From NCBI RefSeq assembly GCF_016804325.1, contig NZ_CP043627.1:2431001-2495000 (forward strand): a stretch of DNA of 64,000 nt, in the 5' to 3' direction. The stretch's first letter is position 1. Every line of letters starts with the position of its first letter. Shown here in pieces: positions 7,799 through 16,239 of the stretch. Both the position numbers and the translations under genes were made by a program. The stretch comes from Methylobacterium aquaticum. Its GTDB lineage: Bacteria > Pseudomonadota > Alphaproteobacteria > Rhizobiales > Beijerinckiaceae. A model generated the notes under the pieces. The model was given only the letters and a program-made list of their open reading frames with translations, was not told where the DNA came from and searched no databases.

Positions 7799-8779
7799 AT
7801 GAGTGCATCCGCCACCCCGTCCCGCCCGAGCGTGAACGCGCTCGCCGCCCCCCTGGTCGAGGCCCTGGCCTCTGATGCCACGAAGCTCCGGCTCGCCGTG
7901 ACCCAGGCGCCGGACGGCGCGCGGCTGATCGATGCCGGGGCGGGGGTGCGCGGCTCGATCGAGGCCGGGCGGCGCATCGCCGAGATCTGCCTGGGCGGCC
8001 TCGGCACCGTGACGGTAAGCCCGGCCGGTCCGCTGGAAGCCTGGCCCTTCACCCTGACGGTGCACAGCGCCGACCCGGTGCTCGCCTGCCTCGGCAGCCA
8101 GTATGCCGGCTGGAGCCTCGCCGACGAGGAGGGCGATTCGGGCTTCTTCGCCCTCGGCTCCGGCCCCGGCCGCGCGGCGGCGGCGGTCGAGCACCTGTTC
8201 GAGGAGCTGGCCTACCGCGACACGGCCTCGCGCATCGCCCTGGTGCTCGAATCGGGCAGCCCTCCGCCGGCTTCGGTCATCGCCAAGGTGGCGGCGGCGG
8301 CCGGGATCCAGCCCGCCGACGTGACCTTCGTCTACGCCCCGACCCAGAGCCTCGCCGGCGCGACCCAGGTGGTCGCCCGGGTGCTGGAGGTCGCCCTGCA
8401 CAAGGCGCATTCGGTCGGGTTCGACCTGAACGCCATCGTCGACGGGATCGGCGCGGCCCCCTTGAGCCCGCCGCACCCGGACTTCATCCAAGCGATGGGC
8501 CGGACCAACGACGCGATCATCTATGGCGGGCGGGTGCAGCTCTTCGTCGAGGCCGACGATGCCGACGCCAAGGCGCTGGCCGAGGCCCTGCCGAGCACCA
8601 CCTCGCGCGACCACGGCGCGCCCTTCGCGGAGATCTTCGCCCGCTTCAACGGCGATTTCTACGCCATCGACAAGCACCTGTTCAGCCCGGCCGAGGTGGT
8701 GGTGACCTCGCTGCGCTCCGGCGCCAGCCACCGCGCCGGCCGGCTGGTGCCGGAGCTGGTCGCGCGCTCCTTCGCCTGA
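7799..8779 (+). CDS. mch: Methenyltetrahydromethanopterin cyclohydrolase
   Basis: This 326-residue Mch reversibly hydrolyses methenyl-H4MPT to formyl-H4MPT in the cytoplasm, between MtdB and Fhc in formaldehyde oxidation. Family features are [26 protein letters not shown] near residue 45, [27 protein letters not shown] near 105, and the C-terminal [18 protein letters not shown]. The length is normal for the family. The first Met after the spacer is used. The ATP-grasp gene begins 12 bases downstream, so an operon mch, ATP-grasp, CitG-like is likely, as in other methylobacteria. Confidence 0.95.
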   Translation: MSASATPSRPSVNALAAPLVEALASDATKLRLAVTQAPDGARLIDAGAGVRGSIEAGRRIAEICLGGLGTVTVSPAGPLEAWPFTLTVHSADPVLACLGSQYAGWSLADEEGDSGFFALGSGPGRAAAAVEHLFEELAYRDTASRIALVLESGSPPPASVIAKVAAAAGIQPADVTFVYAPTQSLAGATQVVARVLEVALHKAHSVGFDLNAIVDGIGAAPLSPPHPDFIQAMGRTNDAIIYGGRVQLFVEADDADAKALAEALPSTTSRDHGAPFAEIFARFNGDFYAIDKHLFSPAEVVVTSLRSGASHRAGRLVPELVARSFA

Positions 8780-8791
8780 GAGAGCCGGTCG

Positions 8792-9706
8792 ATGCGGATC
8801 GGGCTCGCGGCCGATAACGGCGCCTGGCACAAGGCCAGGCTGCTTGCCGCTCTGACGGATCTCGGCGCGGCGCCGGTCCTGTTCTCGCTCGCCGACGTGA
8901 CGATCGAGACCGGGCACCCGGAACCCCTGCGCGTGCCGGGCTTCGGCGGCGACCTGCCGGATGGGGTCTTGCTGCGCACCATCGCGGGCGGCACCTTCGA
9001 GGCGACGACGATGCGCCTCGGCGTCCTGCACGCCCTCGTCGCCGCCGGCACCGCGGTGTGGAACGGGCCTGCCGCGATCGAGCGCTCGGTCGACAAGGCG
9101 ATGACGAGCCTGCTGCTCGCCCGCCACCACATCCCGACGCCGGAGACCTTCGTGCTCTCGCGCCGCGAGGCCGCCGCCGAGGTGGTGGCGCGGGAGGCCG
9201 GCCCCGGAAAACCCCTGGTGCTGAAGCCCCTGTTCGGCTCGCAGGGCGAGGGGCTCCAGCTCATCTCCCGGCCCGACGAGCTGCCGCCCGAGGAACTGGT
9301 CGGCCGGGTCTACTACCTGCAACGCTACGTCGCCCGGCAGGACGGGGCCTGGCAGGATTACCGGATCTTCGTCTGCGCCGGCCGGGCCATCGCCGGGATG
9401 ATCCGCCAGGGCGACGGCTGGATCACCAACGTCCATCGCGGCGGCCGGCCGCTGCCCTGGCGCCCGCCGGCCCGGGCCGTCGACCTGGCCGAAGCGGCCG
9501 CCGCGGCAGTGGGCTGCGGCTATACCGGGATCGACCTCGTCGAGGACGGGGAGGGCGGCTTCCAGGTGCTCGAGGTCAACAGCATGCCGGCCTGGTCGGG
9601 CCTGCAGCAGGTCACGCCGGTCGACATCGCCCGCGAGGTCGCGGCCGGCTTCCTGGCGGCGGTCCGGGCGGGGCAGGCGCCGCGCCTCGTCGCCGAGGGG
9701 GCCTGA
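8792..9706 (+). CDS. ATP-grasp protein of the H4MPT C1 cluster (Orf5-type)
   Basis: This 304-residue RimK-like ATP-grasp ligase has an N-terminal preATP-grasp domain, ATP-binding LVLKPLFGSQGEGLQLISRP, the central YLQRYVARQDGAWQDYRIFV, and the metal-binding C-terminal DLVEDGEGGFQVLEVNSMPA. Genes of this type sit directly behind mch in methylotrophs and are thought to act in making the methanopterin or methanofuran cofactor, probably adding an amino acid or glutamate. The exact substrate cannot be told from the sequence. Its TGA shares one base with the ATG of the next gene, indicating coupling. Confidence 0.8.
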   Translation: MRIGLAADNGAWHKARLLAALTDLGAAPVLFSLADVTIETGHPEPLRVPGFGGDLPDGVLLRTIAGGTFEATTMRLGVLHALVAAGTAVWNGPAAIERSVDKAMTSLLLARHHIPTPETFVLSRREAAAEVVAREAGPGKPLVLKPLFGSQGEGLQLISRPDELPPEELVGRVYYLQRYVARQDGAWQDYRIFVCAGRAIAGMIRQGDGWITNVHRGGRPLPWRPPARAVDLAEAAAAAVGCGYTGIDLVEDGEGGFQVLEVNSMPAWSGLQQVTPVDIAREVAAGFLAAVRAGQAPRLVAEGA

Positions 9707-10577
9707 TGCCGGCGCTGACGCCGACGGCGATCATGGACGCCTATCTCGCGGCTTGCCGGGCGGAACTCGCGGCGATCAAGCCCGGCAACGTCCACGTCCA
9801 CGCCGCCGGGCACCGGATGAGCGTGGCGGATTTCGAGGCGAGCGCGGTCCTCTCCGCGCCCCACCTCGCCGCAGCCGGCACGCCGGTCGGGGCGCGGATC
9901 GAGGCGGCGGTGGCCGCCACCCGCGACGGCGTCGGCCAGAACACCAATCTCGGCATCGTGCTGCTCTGCGCACCGCTCGCCGCCGCGGCCGAGCGGCCGG
10001 GCCGCTCCGCGACACCCTCGCCTCCGTGCTGGCCGGGCTCGACGCGGCGGATGCCGCCGGCCTCTACGCGGCAATCCGGCTCGCCAATCCCGGCGGGCTC
10101 GGGACGGCCGAGCGCCACGACGTGACGGGGAAAGCCCCGCCGCCGCCCGTCCTCGCCGCCATGGCGGAGGCGCAGGCGCGCGACCGGATCGCGCGCGCCT
10201 ACGTCACCGGGTTCGAGGACCTGTTCGCGACAGGCCTGCCGGCCCTGGCGGCGGCCCGCGCCCGGGGCTTGCACGAACCCTGGACTACCACGGCGGTCCA
10301 CCTCGCCTTCCTGACCGGATTTCCCGACAGCCACATCGCCCGCAAGTTCGGCGCGGCGACCGCCGAGCGGGTGCGGGCGGAGGCCGAGGCCGCCCTGCGC
10401 GGACTGACCCTGGGGGAGGGCGCGCGGGCGGCCCTGCTCGCCCACGACGCGGTCCTGAAGGACGCCGGCCTCAATCCCGGCACCAGCGCGGATCTCACCG
10501 TGGCGACCCTGTTCCTCGACGCGCTGGCGCGCCTGAAGGCGCAGGGTGACGGCCCCGGACGGGCAACCTGCCAATAA
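9706..10577 (+). CDS. Triphosphoribosyl-dephospho-CoA synthase (CitG)-like protein, Orf7-type (frameshifted in this assembly)
   Basis: The protein starts MPALTPTAIMDAYLAACRAE and has the family signature AIKPGNVHVHAAGHRMSVADF and DGVGQNTNLGIVLLCAPLA. The frame is lost near 9999-10001 (GGG). Adding one G gives an unbroken continuation, PGGPLRDTLASVLAGLDAAD, to the C-terminus at 10577, for 290 residues in total. CitG-like proteins transfer an ATP-derived ribosyl group. In methylotroph C1 clusters this Orf7 homologue is needed for H4MPT-linked metabolism and may act in phosphoribosyl chemistry of methanopterin synthesis. The loss is the same kind of single-base deletion seen in nine other genes here. 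Confidence 0.78.
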
Positions 10578-10796
10578 GTCTTAACCCCGGCACGGCTTTC
10601 CTTCCGTCGCCGGGCCCGAAATGGCCCAATGTACCGGTCGAGCCGGCTTGTTCGGGGTCCGGCGGCGCTGTAGGGTCCGCCCGCCATCCAGACAACCGGT
10701 TCGGCTCCCGCTGAACGCCGACAGCAAGGATGGCGGTGCTGCGCCGCACTGTCAGAGCGGCCGGCTAACCTTATCGATATCTGGGAGAACCCCCAC

Positions 10797-11312
10797 ATGG
10801 CGACGATCAATAAGGTGATGGTGGGCGAGGCCCTCGTCGGTGACGGCAACGAGGTAGCGCATATCGACCTCCTCATCGGCCCGCGCGGCAGCGCCGCCGA
10901 GACGGCGTTCTGCAACAGCCTCACCAACAACAAGCACGGCTTCACCAGCCTGCTCGCGGTGGTGGCGCCGAACCTGCCGTGCAAGCCGAACACCCTGCTG
11001 TTCAACAAGGTGACCATCAACGACGCCCGTCAGGCCGTCCAGATGTTCGGCCCCGCCCAGCACGCCGTCGCCAAGGCGGTGCAGGATTGCGTGGCCGAGG
11101 GCATCATCCCGGCCGACGAGGCCGACGACCTGTACATCCTGGTCGGCGTGTTCATCCACTGGGAAGCCGCGGACGACGCCAAGATCGAGAAGTACAACTA
11201 CGAGGCCACGAAGCTGTCGATCGAGCGCGCCATCAAGGGCACGCCGACCGCCGCCGAGGTCACGAAGCAGTACAAGAGCGCCCAGCACCCCTTCGCGGCG
11301 AACGTCGCCTAG
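10797..11312 (+). CDS. fae: 5,6,7,8-tetrahydromethanopterin hydro-lyase (formaldehyde-activating enzyme)
   Basis: This 171-residue Fae condenses formaldehyde with H4MPT to methylene-H4MPT, the entry step of the pathway. The N-terminal [20 protein letters not shown] carries the catalytic histidine (H22). [20 protein letters not shown] and the C-terminal [15 protein letters not shown] are near-invariant family sequence. A 219-bp leader separates it from the CitG-like gene, so it probably has its own strong promoter, which suits an abundant protein. The translation signal GGGAG lies about 10 bases before ATG. A strong terminator follows at 11428. The UAG stop is followed in frame by 34 further sense codons (see findings). 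Confidence 0.97.
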   Translation: MATINKVMVGEALVGDGNEVAHIDLLIGPRGSAAETAFCNSLTNNKHGFTSLLAVVAPNLPCKPNTLLFNKVTINDARQAVQMFGPAQHAVAKAVQDCVAEGIIPADEADDLYILVGVFIHWEAADDAKIEKYNYEATKLSIERAIKGTPTAAEVTKQYKSAQHPFAANVA

Positions 11313-11427
11313 ACAGGAAACCGTCCGGAACAGCCAGCGGCACCTCCCCCGCCGCCCCCGCCGCCTCCGCCGCAGGGACTGTTCCAGCGACTGGCCTCCA
11401 TCTTTCTCGGACGCTGAATGCAAGACC

Positions 11428-11457
11428 GGGAGGGCCCTCATGGGGCCCTCCCTTTTT
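11428..11457 (+). terminator. Rho-independent terminator of fae
   Basis: A perfect 10-bp stem GGGAGGGCCC (11428-11437) and GGGCCCTCCC (11443-11452), with a five-base loop, is followed directly by TTTTT (11453-11457). It lies 115 bases after the fae stop and just before the convergent HisA-like gene ends. Confidence 0.92.
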
Positions 11458-11467
11458 CGTCTCGCGG

Positions 11468-12166
11468 TCAGGCCCGCAGCCGCCCGTCGTGGATCGCGCT
11501 CGCAACCAGCACCCCGGCGGCGCCCGCCGCCTCGAGCGCCGGCAGGTCCTCCGGCCCGCGCAGGCCCCCGGCGGCGTAGAACGCCGTGTGCGGCGACCGC
11601 GCCTTGAGGGCGCTCAAACCCGCGAGATCCGGCCCCGCGCCGCTGCCGACCCGCGACAGGGTCATCACGATCACCTCCGGCGGCCAGGCCGACGGATCCT
11701 CGTGCAGTTCAGCCGCCCCCATCCTCACGCCGTCGCGGCTGTCGAGGGAGAGCACCGCGCGCGCGCCGATCCGGCGCACCAGGGCCGCGTCGGTCTGGCT
11801 CTCGCTGCCGAGCACCGGCCGCCCCAGACCCGCCGCCAGGAAGGCCGCCAGGCCATCCTCGGTGGCAAAGCCCGCATCGACCCACAGCTCGACCCCGGGG
11901 CAGGCGGCCGTGATCGCCCGCAGGGCGCCGAGATCGGGCGGCGTCCCGTCCATGATCGCGTCGAGATCGGCGACGTAGAGCCGGCGCGCCGGCCAGGCGG
12001 AGAGGAGGCCGCGCGCCACCTCGGCCGGGGCGGGGGTGCGCGAGAGCGGCGTGACGATCGGCGCGTAGTGGTCGCGATCGCCGGCACGCGCCCGCACCAC
12101 CACGCCGCCGCGCAGGTCGAGGACCGGCACCACCTCGGTCCGGCTTGCGGAAGCGGACCCGCTCAT
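11468..12166 (-). CDS. HisA/HisF-like TIM-barrel protein of the H4MPT cluster (Orf17-type)
   Basis: This 232-residue protein resembles HisA: VVPVLDLRGGVVVRARAGDR at the start, LYVADLDAIMDG after the second strand, an ELWVDAGF strand and the C-terminal phosphate-binding AAGGLRGPEDLPALEAAGAAGVLVASAIH. Such HisA-like genes beside fae (orf17 of methylotroph C1 clusters) are not histidine genes and are thought to act in cofactor biosynthesis. The gene converges on fae and is divergent from the mfnF-like gene, with a 38-bp gap between their starts, so both probably share a short promoter region. Confidence 0.8.
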   Translation of the reverse strand: MSGSASASRTEVVPVLDLRGGVVVRARAGDRDHYAPIVTPLSRTPAPAEVARGLLSAWPARRLYVADLDAIMDGTPPDLGALRAITAACPGVELWVDAGFATEDGLAAFLAAGLGRPVLGSESQTDAALVRRIGARAVLSLDSRDGVRMGAAELHEDPSAWPPEVIVMTLSRVGSGAGPDLAGLSALKARSPHTAFYAAGGLRGPEDLPALEAAGAAGVLVASAIHDGRLRA

Positions 12167-12204
12167 GCCACCCCGCCCCGATCGATTTCGTGCGAGACCC
12201 GACC

Positions 12205-13260
12205 GTGACCCATCTGCAATCCTCCGCCTCGCTCCGTCGCGTCATCGGCTGGGACCTCGGCGGGGTCCATGTCAAGGCGGCGCTGGTCGAGGCGGGCCGC
12301 GTGCAGGCGGTGGTGCAGGCGGCCTGCCCGCTCTGGAACGGCCTGCCGGCGCTGGACGCCACCTTCGCCGCCTTGCCGGACTGGACCCGGGAACCCGCCC
12401 GTCACGCGGTGACGATGACCGGCGAGCTGACCGACTGCTTCGCCGACCGCACCGACGGCGTGGCGCAGCTCGCCGCTTGGGCCGACAAGACCCTGCACGG
12501 CGAGGTGGCGATCTATGCCGGGCGGGCGGGCCTCGTCGCGCCCGACGCGGCCTCGGCCCATGCCGCCGACATCGCCAGCGCCAACTGGCACGCCACAGCC
12601 GCCCTGATCGGCACCTTGCGGCCCGACGCGCTCCTCGTCGATCTCGGCTCGACCACCGCCGACCTGATCCCGATCCTGGGCGGCCAGCCTCAGGCCCTCG
12701 GCTACAGCGATGCCGAGCGGCTGGAGACGGGCGAGCTCGTCTATACCGGGGTGGTCCGCACGCCGGTTCTGGCCCTGTCGCAGACCGCGCCGTTCCGCGG
12801 CCGGCGCACCGCCCTGATGGCCGAGTGCTTCGCCACCACGGCCGACGCCTACCGCCTGCTCGGGCTGCTGCCGGAGGCGGAGGACCAGCAGGATACCGCC
12901 GACCTCAAGGGCAAATCGATTCCCGAGACCGAGACCCGCCTCGCCCGGATGATCGGCCGCGACCGCCACGAGGGCTCGGGGGACGACTGGGCCCGGCTCG
13001 CCGGCTTCTTCGCCGAGGCGCAGCTGCGTCTGCTGCACGATGCCGCCGGGCTGATCCTGTCCCGCGGCGAGTTGCCCGATACGGCGCCGATCGTGGTCTG
13101 CGGCGCCGGCCGCTTCGTGGCGACGCGGCTCGCCGCGCGCCTCGGGCGCCCGGCCGAGGACCTGGCCGACCTGATCGCCCCGCGCCTCGCCCCCGCGGCC
13201 ACGGCCTTCGCATCGACCTGCGGGCCGGCGGTGGCGGTGGCGGTGCTGGCGGCGGGGTGA
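12205..13260 (+). CDS. mfnF: H4MPT-linked C1 transfer pathway protein, MfnF-like hydantoinase/hexokinase-fold
   Basis: This protein has about 351 residues. The GTG at 12205 is preferred because the family begins just before the nucleotide-binding strand VIGWDLGGVHVKAALVE. An upstream ATG at 12145 would overlap the divergent gene. The second phosphate-binding motif is LLVDLGSTTADLIPIL, followed by YTGVVRTPVLAL and the C-terminal APIVVCGAGRFVATRLAARLG. In methanogens MfnF joins the aminomethylfuran pyrophosphate to gamma-glutamyltyramine in methanofuran synthesis. Its methylotroph relatives sit in C1 clusters, as here. The activity is inferred from family and context. Confidence 0.78.
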   Translation: MTHLQSSASLRRVIGWDLGGVHVKAALVEAGRVQAVVQAACPLWNGLPALDATFAALPDWTREPARHAVTMTGELTDCFADRTDGVAQLAAWADKTLHGEVAIYAGRAGLVAPDAASAHAADIASANWHATAALIGTLRPDALLVDLGSTTADLIPILGGQPQALGYSDAERLETGELVYTGVVRTPVLALSQTAPFRGRRTALMAECFATTADAYRLLGLLPEAEDQQDTADLKGKSIPETETRLARMIGRDRHEGSGDDWARLAGFFAEAQLRLLHDAAGLILSRGELPDTAPIVVCGAGRFVATRLAARLGRPAEDLADLIAPRLAPAATAFASTCGPAVAVAVLAAG

Positions 13261-13268
13261 TCGCTCGA

Positions 13269-13757
13269 TCAGACGCGCCGCGCGAGGGCGGGTCCGAGCC
13301 CATCCTCGCGCCCGCCGAGCCACGGCATGCTGATCGGGCTGTCGACGAGGACGAGGAGGGTCCGGCGCAGGAGCTGGTCCAGGCTCTCGGGCCCCCCGAC
13401 CGGGCCGAGCCCGACGCCGTTGAGCCGGTCGTCGAGGTCCCGGGTGGTGCCGAGGAAGCCCATGGACCAACCGGCGAAGCGGCGCTCGGCCGCGAAATCC
13501 ATCTCGATCACCGCCAGGGTGTGATGGCGCCGGTCGGCCAGGATCGATTCGAAGACGGACTGGACGCCGGGTCGCGGACCCTCCAGTACCTGGAAGAAGC
13601 CGAGGCCGGTATAGACCAGCACGCCCGAGATGTCGGCGGCCTGGTTGCGCTGCCGGGCCGTGGCGAGCAAGTTCGCGATGTGGCCGTGACCCAGCATCAC
13701 CTCCGCCGCGTGCGCGGCCTTGCTCTTGTAGATGATGCGGAAGATGTCCTCGGACAT
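13269..13757 (-). CDS. Short BLUF-domain blue-light photoreceptor
   Basis: This 162-residue protein consists of one BLUF domain plus a C-terminal tail. The flavin-switch residues are visible: the tyrosine in IIYKSKA near the N-terminus, the asparagine in ARQRNQAADISG, the glutamine in GFFQVLEGP, and the Trp-Met pair in AGWSMGF. The start MSEDIFRIIY at 13757 is preferred because a GGAG lies seven bases upstream; an ATG at 13778 would add seven residues. There is no output domain, so it must signal through a protein partner. It is convergent with mfnF, eight bases apart. Confidence 0.88.
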   Translation of the reverse strand: MSEDIFRIIYKSKAAHAAEVMLGHGHIANLLATARQRNQAADISGVLVYTGLGFFQVLEGPRPGVQSVFESILADRRHHTLAVIEMDFAAERRFAGWSMGFLGTTRDLDDRLNGVGLGPVGGPESLDQLLRRTLLVLVDSPISMPWLGGREDGLGPALARRV

Positions 13758-13884
13758 CCGAATCTCCGGGGCAGCCATCCGGCCTGAACAATCGAATCGG
13801 CGCGGGTGGCGCTGGCGCGGCGACGCGCAACTCTAGGCACGTTGCGCCGAAACCGCTACCCGGGATCGAATTCCTAAGCCCGGG

Positions 13885-14934
13885 TCAACTGCGCCAGCGC
13901 AGCTCCCGCGGCTCGAGCGGATTGACGAAGGCGGCACCGGTCTCGCGGGAGCGCAGGAACTCGCGCTTGAGACTGAAATACCATTGCGACTGCACGTCGC
14001 TCTCGCCCATCAGGACCATGGCGGGCTTCCGGTCGAGGCCGCGCTGGGCGATCTGGAGCACGTCCCGGTCCTGGCCGAGGAACTGGCGCATCAGCGGCCG
14101 GGCCACGGGCTTCAGCAGGTTGAGGCCCGGGATGTTCCAGTACATCGCGTTGATGAGCGCGGTGCGCCCGTTCGCCAGCGGCGAGGCGAAGGTGTAGTTG
14201 GCCAGGCGCTTCTCGCCGGCGGTGATCCGCTCCAGGCGCACCCCCGGCAGCCGGAACTCGATCTCGACCTCCGGGATCGAGCCGAGCAGGCGGTAGGCGA
14301 GGGAGGCGGTCTTCGCGGTGTGGCTCGTCATGGTGAAGCCGAAGGGCGAGGGCGCGAAGTGCTTCACCTTCTCCTTCATGGTCTTCGAGGGGCGCCACCA
14401 CCAGGAATCGTGCACGTAGGCGACGTGGGCCGGATCGACGAAGCTCAGGGCCACGAGGTCGAACGAGGCCTCGACCTCCAGGATCTCGACCAGCTGGCCG
14501 CAATACGCGAAATCGACCTCGGGGATCGGCGGTGCCGCATCCGGGTTCGCGCCCGCGGGATTCGCGCTGGCATGGACCCAGATCAGTCCGGATTTCTCGG
14601 CCACCGCGAAGCGGGCGAGGCGGACCGAGGCGAAGTTGGCGTCGTCCCGGCGGGCGAGCGCCGGAATCGCCGCGCAGGCGCCGTCGGGCCGGAACTGCCA
14701 GCCATGGAACGGGCAGACGAGGTTGCCGTCGACGATGCGGCCGGCCGAGAGCGCCATGCCGCGATGGGGGCAGCGGTCGCGCAAGGCGAACAGCGCCCCC
14801 GATTCCTCGCGCCCGACCACCACGGCCTCCTCGCCGAGGCTGACCGACCGCATTCCCCCGGGCCGCAGGCTGCGGCTCTCGCCGACGCAGTACCAGACGT
14901 CGTCGAGCGCCCGGCGGATCGGATCCCCTGTCAT
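13885..14934 (-). CDS. Rieske 2Fe-2S aromatic-ring-hydroxylating oxygenase, alpha-subunit type
   Basis: This protein has about 349 residues (start MTGDPIRRALDDVWYCVG; an upstream ATG at 14985 is possible). The Rieske cluster ligands are in CPHRGMAL and CPFHGWQF. The mononuclear iron site is in FVDPAHVAYVH (His, His and an acidic ligand). It resembles the vanillate/phenoxybenzoate O-demethylase-type single-component oxygenases, which remove methyl groups or hydroxylate aromatics using a reductase partner. No ferredoxin reductase gene is adjacent. An O-demethylase would release formaldehyde, which fits the nearby C1 genes, but the substrate is unknown. Confidence 0.85.
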   Translation of the reverse strand: MTGDPIRRALDDVWYCVGESRSLRPGGMRSVSLGEEAVVVGREESGALFALRDRCPHRGMALSAGRIVDGNLVCPFHGWQFRPDGACAAIPALARRDDANFASVRLARFAVAEKSGLIWVHASANPAGANPDAAPPIPEVDFAYCGQLVEILEVEASFDLVALSFVDPAHVAYVHDSWWWRPSKTMKEKVKHFAPSPFGFTMTSHTAKTASLAYRLLGSIPEVEIEFRLPGVRLERITAGEKRLANYTFASPLANGRTALINAMYWNIPGLNLLKPVARPLMRQFLGQDRDVLQIAQRGLDRKPAMVLMGESDVQSQWYFSLKREFLRSRETGAAFVNPLEPRELRWRS

Positions 14935-15168
14935 GCCTCGTCCACGGTTCCCAGGTCCATCGGCCCCGTGCGGGGCCGGCGCCACGTCCTTACCCCATCC
15001 GGCACGCCCGTGAAGCGGCCGGATGCGCGCATCTCCCCTGCGGCGAGGAACGGGAAGCGGGGCGGTTCGTTACCGTGACGACGGTGCCGCAGGGCGAGCG
15101 CACCCACCATTCGCCCACGGCCGCATGGTCGCGGGCGGCACCATGAGCCCTTGACGGAGGATGACACG

Positions 15169-15591
15169 ATGAGCCTGCTCGGGACGATCGTCAGCAAGAT
15201 CCTGCACCCCTTCGGCGGCGGCGACGCCCAGGCCCAGACCTCGGACGCGCCGAAGACCGATACCACCACCGGCGGCGCCCTGGGCGGCGGCTCGGACGCC
15301 ACTTCGGGCGGCAGCGTGCCGAAGGTCGACGGCAAGGTCGATGTCGAGGCGGTGCTCAACGACCTCGCCGCGAAGGCCGGCCAGCCCCTCAACTGGCGCA
15401 CCTCGATCGTCGACCTGATGAAGCTGCTCCACCTCGACAGCAGCCTGTCGGCCCGCAAGGAGCTCGCCAAGGAGCTGAACTACACCGGCGACACCGACGA
15501 TTCGGCGACGATGAACGTGTGGCTGCACAAGCAGGTGATCAAGAAACTCGAGGAGAACGGCGGCAAGGTGCCGGACGACCTGAAGGATTGA
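15169..15591 (+). CDS. DUF3597-domain protein
   Basis: This 140-residue protein begins MSLLGTIVSKILHPFGG and has a Gly/Ala/Thr-rich linker (residues 15-55). The DUF3597 core from about 60 on is VDVEAVLNDLAAKAGQPLNW, then TSIVDLMKLLHLDSSLSARK, ending with a conserved amphipathic helix. GGAGG at 15156-15160 sits eight bases before the ATG. The family is common in Rhizobiales, and one solved relative shows a small helical fold. The function is unknown; some members are stress-induced cytosolic proteins. It is convergent with the next gene across a hairpin. Confidence 0.88.
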   Translation: MSLLGTIVSKILHPFGGGDAQAQTSDAPKTDTTTGGALGGGSDATSGGSVPKVDGKVDVEAVLNDLAAKAGQPLNWRTSIVDLMKLLHLDSSLSARKELAKELNYTGDTDDSATMNVWLHKQVIKKLEENGGKVPDDLKD

Positions 15592-15599
15592 TGCTCCCC

Positions 15600-15626
15600 G
15601 GCCCGCCCTGCGACGGAGGGCGGGCC
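15600..15626. terminator. Hairpin between convergent genes
   Basis: A perfect 10-bp stem (15600-15609 GGCCCGCCCT with 15617-15626 AGGGCGGGCC) closes a seven-base loop. No T-tract follows on either strand, so it may work as a weak bidirectional terminator between the DUF3597 gene and the minus-strand gene that ends at 15631. Confidence 0.6.
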
Positions 15627-15630
15627 GTCC

Positions 15631-16160
15631 TCACGATCGACCGCCGTCCGGGCCGCGCCTTCCGGAGAGGCGCCCCGCCTCGGCGAGGAGGCGGCGCGCC
15701 TCGGCGACGGCATCCCGAGGCCGATGCGTGCCTGCCGCACCTGGGCAGTAAGACCGGTAGCCCTCCAGCGCAGCCGCCTGGCGTCTTCCCGCATCTCGAC
15801 CGTGGCCAGTACGAGTTCGTCCAGGCGCTCGCAGATCTCCGACAGGCTCATGTCCCCGGACAGGGCGGGCAGGCCGGGAACGGAGACGGCCTCCGGCACG
15901 CAGACCAGGGGCAGGCGAGGCCAGGCCACCCGCAGCCGCGCGGCGATGTCCGGCAGGTCCCGCGAGACCGACAGGCCCGCGCTCACCAGCGCCAGGTCGA
16001 CCACCCAGCCTCCGTCGATGGCGGCCGGCACCGGATCCAGTTCCGTGACCACGGCATCGACGATGCCGTAGCCCTTGGCGGCGAGCTGCCCGGCGAGGGG
16101 CGGCACCGCCTCGCCGGCCTCCCGGAGCATCATCAGGACGGGTTCGCACGGATCACCCAT
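15631..16160 (-). CDS. Uncharacterised protein, possibly receiver-like (frameshifted in this assembly)
   Basis: The N-terminal frame begins MGDPCEPVLMMLREAGEAV and continues through GLTAQVRQARIGLG. Adding one G at the CCC run 15714-15716 continues it as DAVAEARRLLAEAGRLSG to a stop at 15631, before the hairpin, giving about 176 residues. Without the correction the frame would run into the opposite-strand DUF3597 gene, which is implausible. The order of strands (VDLALVSAG, LPLVCVPEA) with helices between looks like a flavodoxin/receiver-type fold, but phospho-acceptor residues are not obvious. I do not recognise the family. Confidence 0.55.
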
Positions 16161-16239
16161 TCCGTAAGGTTAGCATGCGAACCGCCTCGGCCGTACCGGT
16201 CGTTTGGCCTAGACTCGACCTTGGTACCGGAGCCCGGCC

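Noticed and set aside
12163..13830. Long minus-strand frame over the mfnF-like gene and BLUF gene
   Set aside because: It is a shadow of two well-supported genes and contains no recognisable domain.
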